Assembly (NCBI RefSeq): GCF_051401765.1
Contig: NC_135071.1
Location: 20,252,961-20,316,960, forward strand
Source: Calliopsis andreniformis
Taxonomy: Eukaryota > Arthropoda > Insecta > Hymenoptera > Andrenidae
Direction of reading: 5' to 3'
Length of the DNA stretch: 64,000 bases
Shown here: positions 50,401 through 63,100 of the stretch, piece after piece
Position numbering within the stretch: position 1 is the first letter of the stretch
How the letters are laid out: each line of letters begins with the position of its first letter
Program-made: the position numbers and the translations under genes
Notes under the pieces: generated by a model
The model's input: only the letters and a program-made list of their open reading frames with translations
Database searches by the model: none
Told to the model about the DNA's origin: nothing

Positions 50401-51640
50401 GGTATTGAGTTCGACCTGGTCCAGACTCTCGCTTTCGACTCGGCCAAACTCATTATCCAGAATTACGAAAATGTGGAATCAGGTTGCTGGTCCAAGAACT
50501 ATGACTAAGGCCATCGCGTCTACTGTCATTTCATATTCAAGGCTCTGGGCCACAAATATATAATTAACATTTTCACAAATATATCACTTCAGGATTGATT
50601 TCGGAATAGGTTTTAGACATCGACTTGAAATGGACTCGAGCAAGATTATTTACAAAGTTTTTCAGTAATTCTGAATTCATTCATTTGTTATTCAACATGA
50701 TGTAGTAGTTCTAGCGATCTTTTCACTGAAAAATGATAGAAACACAAAATTTGATTATTAGTGTGAGTTTATTGGATCGCGTCTTGAGCGTAGACCTATC
50801 CCTCCCAATCTTTCCATTGTTTCATTTCTTTTTGGGCGTGGGACCACCCAAAAGCAGTGCACCTATCCGGGTAGACGAGGGTAACTCGAGATCCTGAGGT
50901 GTTCCTGCTGGTACCCAATGTCAGGGCTCCTTTTCTCTCCTTTGTTTTTCAAAGGAAAGTTTGACGTTCATCAAAGGAGAAAGACTCGCTCGAGACAACT
51001 GCCTTTAGTCCTGAAGCCTTCAGCGTCTCCTGAAGGATCCTGTTGCGCCAATTTCGCGTCTACTTTCTGCCATTTTTGGCAGCTGCAGCCATCACATGCA
51101 CTCTTCGTAGGTATTCATAAAACTACCGAATTATCAAAGTTCTTTAGAGTAGATTGAAGTCCTGCTCGTTATCAGTTGCATCTTTCAGATCTGATTGTCC
51201 TTTGAAGCCATTTCCATAAACGAAGCCTGAGAATCGAAGCCGACTCAAAGGACCGTTTCTACTTTGTACTCGACGCACGAAGCCAATTATTGGAAGAGTT
51301 TCCATGGTGTTCCTCGGACTGCGACCTTGAACGAATGAATAGTTGATCGAAAAGCTTCCCTCGGGCAGATACGATTAGAACGTTACAATAGCGACGCCTG
51401 TCTTGCGGGGCAGAAGCAATTGTAGTCTGATGGGGTGTCGCAGGCTTGAAACTAGAACAGAGGATATCGGTCCTTACCTCTCTATCCCTTCAGTATGCAG
51501 ACTGAAAGCTTACGACTCCACATTTTCTTCAGTAGAAGCATACAGACGAATCACCGAGACTAGTAGAAACAGTAGGTCCCCAGACAGGCCAGCGGCTCGT
51601 TCGTTAAGCGCCATCCGTTAAAGACTCGTTCGAGTTGCAC
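47428..51640. other. Non-coding stretch
   Basis: No gene can be supported. It contains a degenerate trace of the ATTCAAAT repeat at about 48870-48900. The remaining open frames are short and unrecognised. Confidence 0.5.
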
Positions 51641-52130
51641 CCTTTAAGACCGTCAACCGAACCTCTCGATGTCCATCGATCGCGGTGCACTCTCCCTGTT
51701 CCAGGGGTCTCGGTATTTTCCATAATGAGGGTTCGAGTTTATTCTCGTCTAGATCAACAGGTTGGGCCGCCTCGGGGGCAAAGCCAACGACGAGGCGCGG
51801 CTTCGTGTAGTCGCAAAAGTCCAGCTTGTGGCCTGTCCGTGTGTTGCCAGTGGAAGAGTCGCGCAACGAAGGAGCATAGGCCGCTCGTACCAAGGGCAAA
51901 CAGAGGAAGAGAAAGAGAGAGACAGTGGGAGGGTGCAGAGGAAGGAGTGACAGAGCGGCAGAGACACAGCGGTCGGGGGTGTGTAGCGAAGGGGTTGCTC
52001 TGACGTCAGGGTGACGCAATGCCAGTGCAACCCCTCTCGCCTCGTCGCGCATCTCCGCCCTAGGACTGACATTGACACTGCTCGATCCATCGATCTGTCC
52101 TCGAACGAGGTGAGAGTCGGCCGACGAGGG
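51641..52130. promoter_or_regulatory. CpG-rich block with CRE, candidate promoter or first exon
   Basis: This block is CpG-dense relative to its flanks, with a GAGAAAGAGAGAGACAG-type GA tract near 51,905-51,935 and a perfect TGACGTCA at 52001-52008 followed at once by a TGACGCAAT half-site. About 100 bp later, ACGAG/GTGAGAG looks like a splice donor (near 52,108). Together this could be a promoter and non-coding first exon of a gene extending right. Open frames of 144 (-), 122 (+) and 113 (-) aa overlap here and look like chance. Confidence 0.27.
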
Positions 52131-55100
52131 TCACCGCGACCGTTTCGCTGGCGTTGTTTGATCGGAGGTCATCTGAGTGATTTACCTCGTCCGTTCTTGT
52201 ATTAAACGAAACGCCATCGATCTGCTCGGGCCACTCGCGAGACTGAATCGCAAGGATCTGTTTGATGGATCTCTCGCTCAGTGGCTTCAAATAAGGAAAA
52301 CACATTGGGAAGTGTAATATTTGTCTGAACAGGCTTTATCTGTTTTTCATTGCTTATTAATAATATAGAGAGGTTTCTATAATCAGCTCTTAAACACTTG
52401 AACGAATTTGCAGTTTCCCCGGGGTCCAAGTTAAAGCGTTTAGGTTTTATTTTTGTTCTGAGCAGAAAGTGCATTGAAACGTGCCTTTGAAAGCGCAGCA
52501 CCTCGTAAAATAAGCTCTTTTTGAAACGTCGCAATTCATTTCCGTTTAGAGTAACTGAATTTTCCCTTTCACGGTAATCTTCCTCAGAGTACGATTTGTT
52601 AGATTTTTTTCGAAACCAGCGAACAGGGAAGCGTACCATTCCGCTCGTTTATTAGAGACTGTAACTTGTGAAATGATTTACCTTCTCTGTTCTATTATAG
52701 GAGCGCGATCGATTCGCTGACGCTAATAACGGGAATATAAAATAAACGTTTGTATTTAGGGAGATCACGTTTTTCTAGGACACTAGAAATACTTCATTTG
52801 CATCCTTCATTTCATTTATCTTTTCAAAATGTAATGGACAGATCAATATTTCAAAGGCAATTTTGCGACCGCTAAAAACACTCTTAATTTCATGTGCATT
52901 TAATTATGCAAATGCTCGCTCTGCATAGTGCAGTTTTCCTGAATTGCTTATAAATTTACAACGCAATCGAGATCGTCTGATTTAGCATATCTATTTCCAC
53001 TGCCATTTTTATGGTAGGAAACGTTCCCCAATTAACTGACAAGAATAAATTTAATAATAGACCAGCGTTTGCCTAAAATCGGAAACAATGTTCCTTAATC
53101 GGGACCTTTTCGCGACGTATTTATATGACCGCTAACATTAGCAAGATTACATGTCGACGGAAATACGCCAGCGCTATAATTAAACAGGCCAGATTTTACC
53201 ATGGAATCTTCGAGAAGGAACTATTAATGGAGGTAGATAATTATAACAGTCCGATAAGCGTGTTCGTTGAGGCCAGATTTAATCGTTATTTGTTCACGAA
53301 CAAATGCTGTTCTTAACAGACACAGGAAGTAAATTCAATCTCATTAGAAACTGTAAATCCAAGAGTGGGAGCAACCCTTCTCATCACTTTTATCAGACAC
53401 ACATACACCATTTTCTATTCATGGCTTAGCGGGCGAACGTTCACGCTATGGGGGTGCAAAAGTCGCGTTGAGGGGATGAAACGCGTTGCATGGTAATCAC
53501 GAGCGCGTGCCAAGGTCAACCTACTGGGGGTCGAGTTTAAGGTCAGGGGAGCGTCTTCTTTTCAAGGGTATTGGAGAGAAACTTGTGGAATTGCGAGGAA
53601 GAGATTGTATAATAGGATGATAGAACACTTTACTAACAAGTACATTGTTCCTCCTCGACTTTTTTATATGCTTCCTAAATATAGATTTTAATACTTTTAA
53701 CACTTTCAAGATACAGGTGTTAAAAGTGCTTGAATATACAAAGTGTTGATTCAAATTTCCAATTTATATGAAAAAGTGCCAGAGGCATTTTAATTGTAGA
53801 TGTCCAGCATCTAGTTATAAGCTGTAAACTTTTTTTTAACGATCTGCGTGGGTGTCGAAGTATAGGAGACCATTAGTTCAGCTATTGATAACCACTTTTA
53901 ACCTTGGCCTTGCTCGTTACAACAATCTGCTTGCATTCGATCGAGATGATTCACAAGTGCTCTCGAGCAGACTCGTGCTTGTGGGTATTTTTAGAGGTGG
54001 TCACCGTTTGTCGATACGTTTTTTACACGCCGCTTAATTCACGCGATAGAACTTAAAATGAAGGCTTTATACTAAATTCGTGGTGTTTAACCAGTAAATT
54101 TCAGTTTTGCTTGACACCTGTAGAGAAGTGCGAACTCTTAGAGATAGCGGTTTCGATGCAAAACACTTTCAGTTCTATTCAGTGAATCATATTGATAGCG
54201 ATAACGAAACTGGCGCGTGATCCAGGAAATGCTGACGAAACGTCCTTTCGTTTCCTCCTGATATCTTCGCAGAAACTTTCCTAATTAGAGGAATATGAGA
54301 GATTCTCTGACAAAGACTTGGGAACTGCTTCATCCACACAATAACATTACAATGATAATTAATGATAAGAATTGAACGGAAACTTTGTGGAATGAAGGCG
54401 GGATCAGTGAAGTACGACACTTCGAATTTTTTACAAAGTTAATTTATTATTAATTAAAAAGAGCAGAGAGAGTTTCCCAGTTATTACAGTTTTAAAGGAA
54501 TTACATTCTTCTAAAGTATGCAACTCGTTTTTCATCCTTAATGGATTAATCTTGAGAACTCAAACAAGTCAGTCACGATCGATATCACCACCTCTGTATT
54601 GACCTTTCCTCCTACGTCACGCTGTGTGCATCAGGTCATCTTACGATAATATTCCTTAGTTTGTATTTTGCCTGAAAAGAACAGAAATATTTGTCAGTCA
54701 ATTGAAAGGAGATGTAGAAATTCTCATTCGGTCAAACGTGATGCGCTTAAGCAAACTCCGCGCGGAAATTCGGAATAACACGGCCTGTAGATGGAAATAT
54801 AGGAAATCTTGGGACATGTGCGATTCATCTAGATGTGTTGACTCGCCAGAAATAGTGGCGTGCCGCAAACGAGGGCGGTCGGTATGCGTCCATATAGCGA
54901 AGTGCCATTGAGTATTCGCGTAAACTGCATATCGCCATCCTTTCAGGGCTGCTCTCGGCCTGACATTGAAAGCCGAACGGTGCAAGGAACTTTACTTTAC
55001 GGCCAAACCACGCGCAGCTGGCGTCTGCCAGCCACCGAATCGCCGCGGCGCACTCATTTTAAATTAGATCAAATTCGATTGGAGTAGCGACGCGACACAC

Positions 55101-55441
55101 GGCTGTCATTAATTCGTTTATTCGCGTAGCTCGTTAATTCATTTATTCGCACACCTAGCGATAATATTTACCGTTCGCTCGCGAGGCCTCGGCCTGCACG
55201 TGCGAAAGCTCTGACCTCAAGATTAATGGCGATGATGGAATTAAGCTCAATATGCACTGGCCAGAGTCGGTTCATTCAATGTATCATTTGGTGGTATTCT
55301 TCGAGAGTTTCTGAGGTTTCGATTCAATGAACATTGTATTACTTTCATGCGATGGAAACGAACAGTGTTTCGAGTTTTCTCTAGACCTAATTTTCTCATT
55401 TTCTTGGCACCTAATTTTCGGAGCTGTATGAAGAAAATTCA
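52131..55441. other. Non-coding stretch
   Basis: No gene is supported. The 145-aa minus-strand frame at 52202-52639 is unrecognised. An imperfect pair of 25-bp units lies at 55109-55158. Confidence 0.5.
55109..55158. repeat. Two imperfect tandem copies of a 25-bp unit
   Basis: TTAATTCGTTTATTCGCG at 55109 recurs as TTAATTCATTTATTCGCA at 55134, period 25 bp. No further copies were seen. Confidence 0.6.
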
Positions 55442-55537
55442 ACTATTCGAATATTCAAATATTCAAATATTCAAATATTCAAATATTCAAATATTCAAAT
55501 ATTCAAATATTCAAATATTCAAATATTCAAATATTTA
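55442..55537. repeat. Tandem array of ATTCAAAT (8-bp unit), nearly perfect
   Basis: About 12 copies, more uniform than the array at 47314-47427, with the first unit carrying ATTCGAAT just as in that array. High purity suggests recent expansion or slippage. Open frames across it are artefacts. Confidence 0.92.
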
Positions 55538-58500
55538 AAATAGCAATAGTCAAGGAAGAAGTAAGGAAACGAAATCTTTTCCCCTCTGCTCCCTCCTGAG
55601 GCTTTTGCAAATGCTTTTGCCTCTCGGGTCCCCCACTTGACTCGCGAAGTGTTTACCGAGAAGCCAATTGGGGGATCTAATTTTTCATTCGGAATGGCTA
55701 CGTTCGCTTTTAACGCGGCCCTTCTGTCCAAACGTGTCTGTATTTCGAGCGGTCGAAAGTGGAGCTCTCCGAGACACGCGACGGCGTGCCTTATGAAGTG
55801 CGAGGGCGTGAGCGAAGGCGCCGAAGAAGATGGAACACGCGCTCTGACGAAGTGGAATCGAGTGCAAGGATCCCATACGGGATTGGCACGGTGCAATGAG
55901 TGCATCGGGTGAACGGCCGGCTGTGCATCCAGACTGCAGACGTCCAATAAAAATATCTTACGCTCGGCCTCTCCTCTACTAAACACCGTCTATCCTCATT
56001 CATCGCCAAATTATTTTTATTGTCGGATAACCAGAGAGGGGGACGTCGCTCGTTAACCGGCGACGCGTTCGTTGCGAATTGATGGGACGTTTACCTACTC
56101 AGAGTGCCAGTGGAGACTCTCCAACGCTTTTTCTTGTCCAGTACCGTTATTAATGCTCAGCTTTATCTCGCGGAACGTAAAACAGAAGTGATTCACGGAA
56201 ATTAATGATTATAACTGCTGATATAAGAACACTGGTTTCAATTTTTTAATAAGAGTACAATTTATGACCACACATAGTACAACAAATGTAGCTCCAGTTT
56301 CAAAGCACAGACTTTTTTCAGATCATCAATAATGCCAGCTGATGCAAATGGGTTAATTGCAACGGCCGCAAGAATTATGACGCCCACTGCCACGTGGCGT
56401 CCCCTTATCTTGGTAACTGACGCGAAATTTTAATTTACCGCCAACTGTACGCGTCCACGTGCCACTTGGAAGGGTTCGAATCCCACACGCCTTTTTCTTT
56501 TATTTGCCCGCTGGGAAACGCGAAGAGGAGGCACGCGAATCCAGGCGAAAATTTCTCCCCAGCGGTTTCGAATTCTTGTGCCAAGTAATTCGTGTTCTGC
56601 TGTCACCTTACGCCTTCACGCACGATTTAGTAGTCAGTGAACGCCTTGGGCCATTTTTTCTTCTTTCCGTGCCTCTGCTTCTTTCCTGTGACATTTAGTT
56701 GCAACATTGTAGAGCAGGTAAACAGGGAATTGGCATTAGTGCAAATGTGAGGCACGTGGACATTGTTTCTCTGGTTTGCCTGTAGATGAAGCGTAACGAG
56801 CATGAATTTATTTTGACAATAATTGCAAAGACTATGTTCTCCTTCCGCATATTTTTGCACACAGTGCAAGACACTAAATAATTTCGTCTTTTTCTCGAGA
56901 AGAAGTTTCAACTAAAGGGAATTCAATACGTGGGGCTTCTCGAATAACCCCGAGAAGCAAAAGGAAGCGTGCCCTTTCTAACCGAGGTCCCCATACATTT
57001 CCTGGCGTTCTTTCCGCTTAGATGACTCGCGCCTTCGAGCCTCGCAAATCGACAGGTTCGACTCGCGCCAAACCGAGCTTGATGATCAGGGTCGCGTGGT
57101 TGATTTCACTCGGTTCGAGGGGATGTATCTTTATTCAAACGTGCTCGTTCCCTTCGCCATTGTCCCAGTGTTGTCTTAAATAAAGGCTATTCAGATTGGC
57201 CGAACGCCGGGAGTGCTGCTGGGTGCATCGAGTGCGAAGCCACTTGTTTCAAAATAGAATAAGATGATTCACTTCTGTCGTTTGCAAACGACAGAAGGGA
57301 AAGTAGGGTTAAAAATGTTTGAACGCAGTTCCATTTATTCAGAAATAGGCTAATCTTAATTCATTGCCTTCAGGTGCAGTTCCAAATAACCAGATCTAGT
57401 TTCCTGGAACAAAGGGGGCTGCACTCTCCGACGGGAATTTTGCCTCCTTTTTCTGCACGTTGCATCCTCGGAGCACAGGTACAGCTCACACGTCCCTGAA
57501 TCAAGTCAACCCAGTCACGTTGGCGATTTTGGCCAATTGGAAGGGATAACTGTTGGTAGTGAGGAGGAGTGGGGGTCGGGAGGGCGGGTCGAGAGACGGT
57601 GAACCGTGGCACGGATAGACGGACAGACGAACGTACAGGGTACCGATAGGGATGCACCGACCTTGGAGGGATTTTTGCGTCTACCGTCGTACGTTCACCC
57701 CGTCAGCAGCGGAGCGAACGTACCCGGTACCAGTGCGCGGCTGAGAAACGCGACTCCCTCTTTCCTGGCTCTTTGTCTCCCTTTTCGCTCTCGGCCCTTC
57801 ACCCCTCTGCTGCCAGCCACTCCTGTAGCCGGCCCTTTTTTTCTCCCGTCCTCTTTCCAGGCTTACTCGGCCCTCAGACGAGTCGGGAATCGGCTGCCTC
57901 ACCCTCGAAACCCTCTCCTTCCAGGGGCGGCATTTTTCCACTGGCGTCTTCGCCAGGACACCTTCGAGACAATAAAGAAGGGATCGTTTGCAGGACGTAC
58001 TTACGAAATAGGGGAAAGTCTCTAGGGATGTTTGATTAGTAGGATTTTATACACGCGCGGTTCCACTGTGTGACCCTTGTATAAAGCTGATGATGTCTCC
58101 CTCAAGGTTCCTTCAAAATCAATCTTTTTCATGAGCGAAGGTATTCTTGTTGACCTAACACATTGGCTACCGCATTTTGTCAGGTAGATGTCCCCAGAAT
58201 TAGTCTTGCGAGATTTCCATCAGCCTAGAAATTGATGGACCATCGTGACCAGTACATCACGTTGGTGGCACGTGGTGACCACGAGCCAGCCCTGGCTTGG
58301 CGCAGCATGCACGTGCGTGGCGTGTGCCTAATAGTGCGTGCATCGCTCCCTATACGACGAGGAGGTCGTGACCTTGGTGGCAGCTGTGAAAGGGTGCTTG
58401 GACCGACCGATTCGCGTGGCCACGAGGTGAGATCGGGAAAGTCGATAGACCCTGCGTTTAATTAAGAATCATTTTCACGTGTATCTCTGTATCGACGTGT

Positions 58501-60076
58501 CTGCCAGAGGAAACCCTCCTCTTCGCGATCTGGCTTCTGGTTGTCCCCAGGAAGTCGCTGTTTTCGTCCAGGAATAGTCACACAAGGATACTTCCTACGA
58601 ATCGGTGAGAAATTTTTACGAAACAGATTTTAATATCACTTTCTTCTCGAGGAAATGTTATTTAGAGCGAATAATCATGGAGGAAGAGGAAGTTTATTGA
58701 TTTTAGACACGGTTTATGTTAGGGAGGAGTTTATTTATTCTATTAACTATGCACATCTAGTCTCTTTGATACGCCTCGATGTCTAATTTGAGCTCTAGAA
58801 ATTTGTTCACCTTGAACACGTTCAAGTTTGAATCGCATTTCCGGTGTTCGTAGCTTCTCTAGTTTTCGGCGATAGGATATTCCATCTGGCCGTGAAAGAC
58901 AGAAAAAGGAGATCACTATACGTCCTTGATGGAACACTCGCCACTGATCCCAGAGGTCAGACTTAATTAGTGCGAGAAGCACGGCGACCATTGTCGTTCA
59001 ATTAATTGCCCGTCGACCGAGCCAGATAAGCCCACGGGTATACCCCCCAAGAGGTTGGAATCGCTTCATAATCGTCCGGCACGCGATAGGGAACGATGAA
59101 CGGATCAAGGTCCTGCAGATTAAAGAAAAGAGATTGCTTCAAGACCTGCCTGTTTTTAATTTCAAACCAATATTCAAGATGATTTCTGAGATCTACATTT
59201 TTCGGGGGATTTTTTCCCTATATCTCAGAAGAATATTTAAAAAACAAAAAACAAAAGAAAAGAATAGTTTCCAGTCGCCATAGCCCCTCCGCAATGTGAA
59301 AGAAATGTTAAACAACCATCAAAGAAATGGATACGTGACAAAAGACTATTTTCCAAAGCGGAGAGACGAAAGGTCACAGAGCCGAGAATCGTTCGAATTA
59401 ATTTCAATTGGAGCAGCAAGCCACGTAAGAAAACAACGACAGTTAACAGGCAATTAATAAAGGCACGAGAGCTGAAAAAGAAGCAAAGCTGACCGTGTGG
59501 GAACGGGATGGCACGACCTCGAAGGGCGCGGTCGAGTTCAGGCTAGACTGAAGCTGCCCTTGTGCCTAACCGACCTTGAGACAGCCCGTTTTGCCATGCC
59601 CTGACTCCACCGGCCCCATACCACGAACGCATCCTCTCTTGCAGCACAAAGGCTGTCCTCACCAGGGAGTCACCAACCACCGTCCCTACGAGGAATTTTG
59701 CAAATGGGATTTCGTTGTTTCGGGAACACCGTCCTCTAGGAATTTTTCGAACAGGTGTCCCCCGACCGAATTCTCCTCGGTTCAACCGTGTAGAGTGCTT
59801 TTACGCGATGAGTGACACTGAATCTTCTGCACTCCTCTACTTCAGTCTTTTAGATTCCCACGGGAGGGGTTTTTATTTTGATTGGTAGGGGAAATACTGC
59901 TAAGAAGAAAAGAACAATAAAATGTACAAAAAGGTGAATTAGAATACAAGTTTCTGAAAGCTGCACTTTTCATCCTGACAGTATCACTTTTTATTGTAAA
60001 AATGTTATCATTTGGTCAATTTGGTTTTACAGTACTTGTTTAGAGGTTAATATTTCATGAATTTTGTTTTAAATAT
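55538..60076. other. Non-coding stretch with a palindrome
   Basis: No gene is supported. It includes GC-rich blocks (about 55,600-56,000 and 57,400-58,000) with overlapping chance frames up to 155 aa, and the 26-bp palindrome at 57272-57297. A lone tRNA B-box-like sequence near 56,470 lacks the rest of a tRNA. Confidence 0.5.
57272..57297. repeat. 26-bp perfect palindrome
   Basis: CTTCTGTCGTTTG is followed directly by its exact reverse complement with no spacer. It does not extend further on either side. It could be a dimeric protein-binding site or a cruciform-prone sequence; no function is visible. Confidence 0.9.
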
Positions 60077-60084
60077 AAAAAAAA
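60077..60084 (-). terminator. RNA polymerase III terminator (T8)
   Basis: Reading the minus strand, a run of eight T follows the 3' end of the tRNA by about 8 nt, the standard Pol III stop signal. Confidence 0.85.
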
Positions 60085-60092
60085 TTGCAACT

Positions 60093-60165
60093 TGTTTCCG
60101 CCCGGGATCGAACCGGGGACCTTGTGCGTGTGAAGCACACGTGATAACCACTACACTACGGAAAC
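60093..60165 (-). tRNA. tRNA-Val-CAC: tRNA-Val (anticodon CAC)
   Basis: On the minus strand the 73 nt fold into a full cloverleaf. The acceptor stem GTTTCCG pairs with CGGAAAC, with A as discriminator base. The D arm contains TAGTGTAGTGG (A box). The anticodon stem TGTGC/GCACA encloses the 7-nt loop TTCACAC, giving anticodon CAC. The T arm CCCCGGTTCGATCCCGGG contains the B box. No intron is present and CCA is not encoded, as usual in eukaryotes. A T8 Pol III terminator follows. It decodes GTG valine codons. It is isolated from other genes in this window. Confidence 0.97.
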
Positions 60166-63100
60166 GTTGATATCCAACTTTCTTCTTGCAAAGTAGAGCT
60201 GTCTAAATTTTATTTAATCATAAACCAATACACGGGGATCGTACATAAAATAGCGAGTACAGTGTCATTAAAGATAATCATATCGACTGAAGTGTGTTCA
60301 AAATCTTCGTGAATTTCTACTGGTCTCGGTTTGCATAAAAGGCTTTTGCAACACCTCGACCGCATTTCACTGAAAAAGAGGGAATTCTTAAATAAAACAG
60401 AACTGCTCTGTGCTATCTGATTCAGATGCTCCTTCGTTCAAAGCTTTCTGGGAACATCGCCACAGTTCTCTGTAGAATATTGATCGATCGTTTTTGCTGA
60501 AACCTGAAGCTTAAACGCGAAAATCGCATTTCCTCTGACAGAGCTTGAAGATACGAAAACCATTCACGTTCGTCTGTTTCAAATGGTTTCCTGAAAATAC
60601 TCTAAATTTCTAAGAAGCTGCTGAAAAGGTACGATCTGAGATATTGGATTGCGTTCCCAATAACACAATTTCTTCGCATCTTTATATGTAGTATTTTTTT
60701 GTAAAAGTGCCTCAAATCAAATCAAATCCCTCATTTGATTTTCTTTAAGAAGACGTGAGTCTACAATTTGTTAGAAATCACTGATTTCTCCGTGGTTCAT
60801 GTAAAGATCACGCAGATCCCGAGGCAGACATTTATTGCAATCAACGACTTATGTTTCTCCTTTGGAATGCACGAAATTTCAACCATACTAGATCATTAGG
60901 TACCAAAGTAACAGGCTAGTTTCCCGAGAGCGCCTTGTAATGCTAAATCTGTAGAACGTTGCAGATTTTAGCATAATCGAAGTCGCCTGGATGCTGTTGT
61001 AATGAAAAGCTGCATCGTGAGGTTGACGTTCTTGCAATAATAGAAAGCCACGGTTCTCTATTGGCGGTGGTTGCTCACCGAACTCAACGTTGCACCGTTT
61101 CGCTGGCGAAACTTTTACTTTTACTAGGGAGAAAGTGCGCTCTTGCTGCACTTCTCTCGATTCTGTTTAGAATGCATCGCGCTGTGTGATTCATTGTTTG
61201 ATCTATAAAATACAAGGCTTTAAGACAACTCTAGGACTCAACAAAAAATATTCATAAGAAGATTGATGTCTAATTTTGTCCACAGCCGTGTGAAAAATCC
61301 CGAATGAAAAAGAACATTGAAGATCTTAAAAATCGCAAGATCGGTCGAATCTCCTCGCAAGTGATCGATCCCATAAAATTCTCGATCGTGTTCTCCATTA
61401 ATCAACGCTTCGGTCCCGATCCCTGAGTCACTCTCTGCTCTCGACGTTTGACGTTAATGAGCCTCCGCCGCTGTTCACGGCATTGTACTTTTCCCCATTT
61501 AAGGGGTGACACACTTTCCGCAGACACGATCGCGAGAAAACGTGCAATTCCACGGCAGTTCATTTCATTTCCTGGTTGGAGCAAGGATCCGGCCGGTCGT
61601 TAGCCGCGGCACACTGCATCGTGTACACGTTTCGCTATCGCGTATTGCATCGTCCGATTGTCTAGCTTGCAATCATACTGAAACGTAGGAAAGCCACGAA
61701 TCAGCCAGTCGTCTCGTAACTAACCCTATTTTTACGGGGAAGGGAAATCCACGAGCGCCTAGTATTCAAATAAGCAGGCACTGAATGGCTGAATTATGCC
61801 GATTGTTCGTCTTCCGTGTTCTGCGAAGTAGAGGCACAGCAATGCTTGAAAAAAAACGTTTAATATTAATGAGTTATAAAATAATTTAGACAGCAGATTT
61901 CGCCTGTCGCGTTAGCCAACGATCCCACAAAAAGGACCGACCCGATTATCGAGACGGTCGTAATGGAAAGTAGAACGAGTGGCAGAACTTTCGTTTTCGC
62001 TGGTGTTGTCTTTCACTCTGTAACCTCCATTCGAGCGTTGCCATACTGAGGCGTTCTCAGAATTATCTCCGTGCCCACTCAGAAACTTCTCAAATTTAAT
62101 TTCCAGGAAAATTCATTAATCGCGTCGCATCGGTTTTGGTTTCCACTTGGTAGCGTTTTTGTGAGTTGCTTGACATTCATAATCGAGTCGATATCTCCCC
62201 CTAGCACGTCATTACAAGTCTGCTGTACAGAAATGCGTCTAATTGTACGCGAAGAATTCAACCTCAAGGTGAAATTCCCCGCATTTGTACGTCGACCCAC
62301 ACGCGCGAGTCGTCGACACGTGTTCACGCGGATCACGAGAGTATTTATCATTTCGTACATGTCAATGACAGTTTGCTCGCTACGTGTCAAAGTGGAAGGC
62401 TTATTCTTCACATCTGACGAGCGTTTCACTTCTCGATCGAATCTTTCGACCTAATAAATCCACCACGATGAGATACAAATTACACCTATCGCTTCGTCTG
62501 CAGTATCGGACATTAAATAAGAGTTTGATTTCTCCGTGGCACGGAGGAGAAGGAGGCTCGCTACAATAAAGCAAACTCGTTACAAGCCGTTCGAGCGGAG
62601 AAAGTTGACCGTAGCGCCGCTTCGTCTTCCTGGATCGACGACAGTGTGTCGTTGATCCGAGGGATCCGCGGCGAAGAAAAGTAAGAGTCCCCTGAAGAAA
62701 GTGCACGAGCGGGACGTGGCGCTCTGACCCAGTGGCATCTGCAGGATTTTACAAAAGCGTCGCTCGTAAGTCGAGTCGGTGTCGCAACCGAGGGGGACGG
62801 CCCCCTGTTTCGCCTCTTGCCGATAGAAGTCGAGTAATTGAGGCGTGGGTGACCCGCTGACCCGACGAACGAGGAGAGAGTAGCCTGTGAAACTCTAGGC
62901 TCTCTAGGCGCTCTTCATCTTCCTGGATCTCGACCGAACGACTTCGGCGCGAAAAGCCATCAGGATGGCTCGAATTTCACCTGATCCTCGACTTCGTTTG
63001 CAAGCGACGGCGTAATGAGACAGTAGATCGCTATCGTGACGAATATATGATAGTCTGGGGTCCATTCTGCGGGCTTTTTGACGCTGTTCAAAGAGGAGTC

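Noticed and set aside
51618..52090. 144-, 122- and 113-aa frames on both strands
   Set aside because: Mutually overlapping frames in a CpG-rich block, Arg/Ser/Leu-rich and unrecognised; a promoter or non-coding exon explains the block better.
55519..56009. 155-aa minus-strand frame
   Set aside because: It overlaps several other frames on both strands in GC-rich DNA and has no recognisable domain.
56461..56500. tRNA B-box-like GGTTCGAATCC followed by T runs
   Set aside because: The T stem pairs only about 3 bp, and no A box, acceptor stem or anticodon arm lies upstream at the right distance.
26961..58272. Many CACGTG E-boxes across the gene-free part
   Set aside because: The number seen is about what a random 6-mer would give in 64 kb; only the close pair at 26961/26976 was kept.
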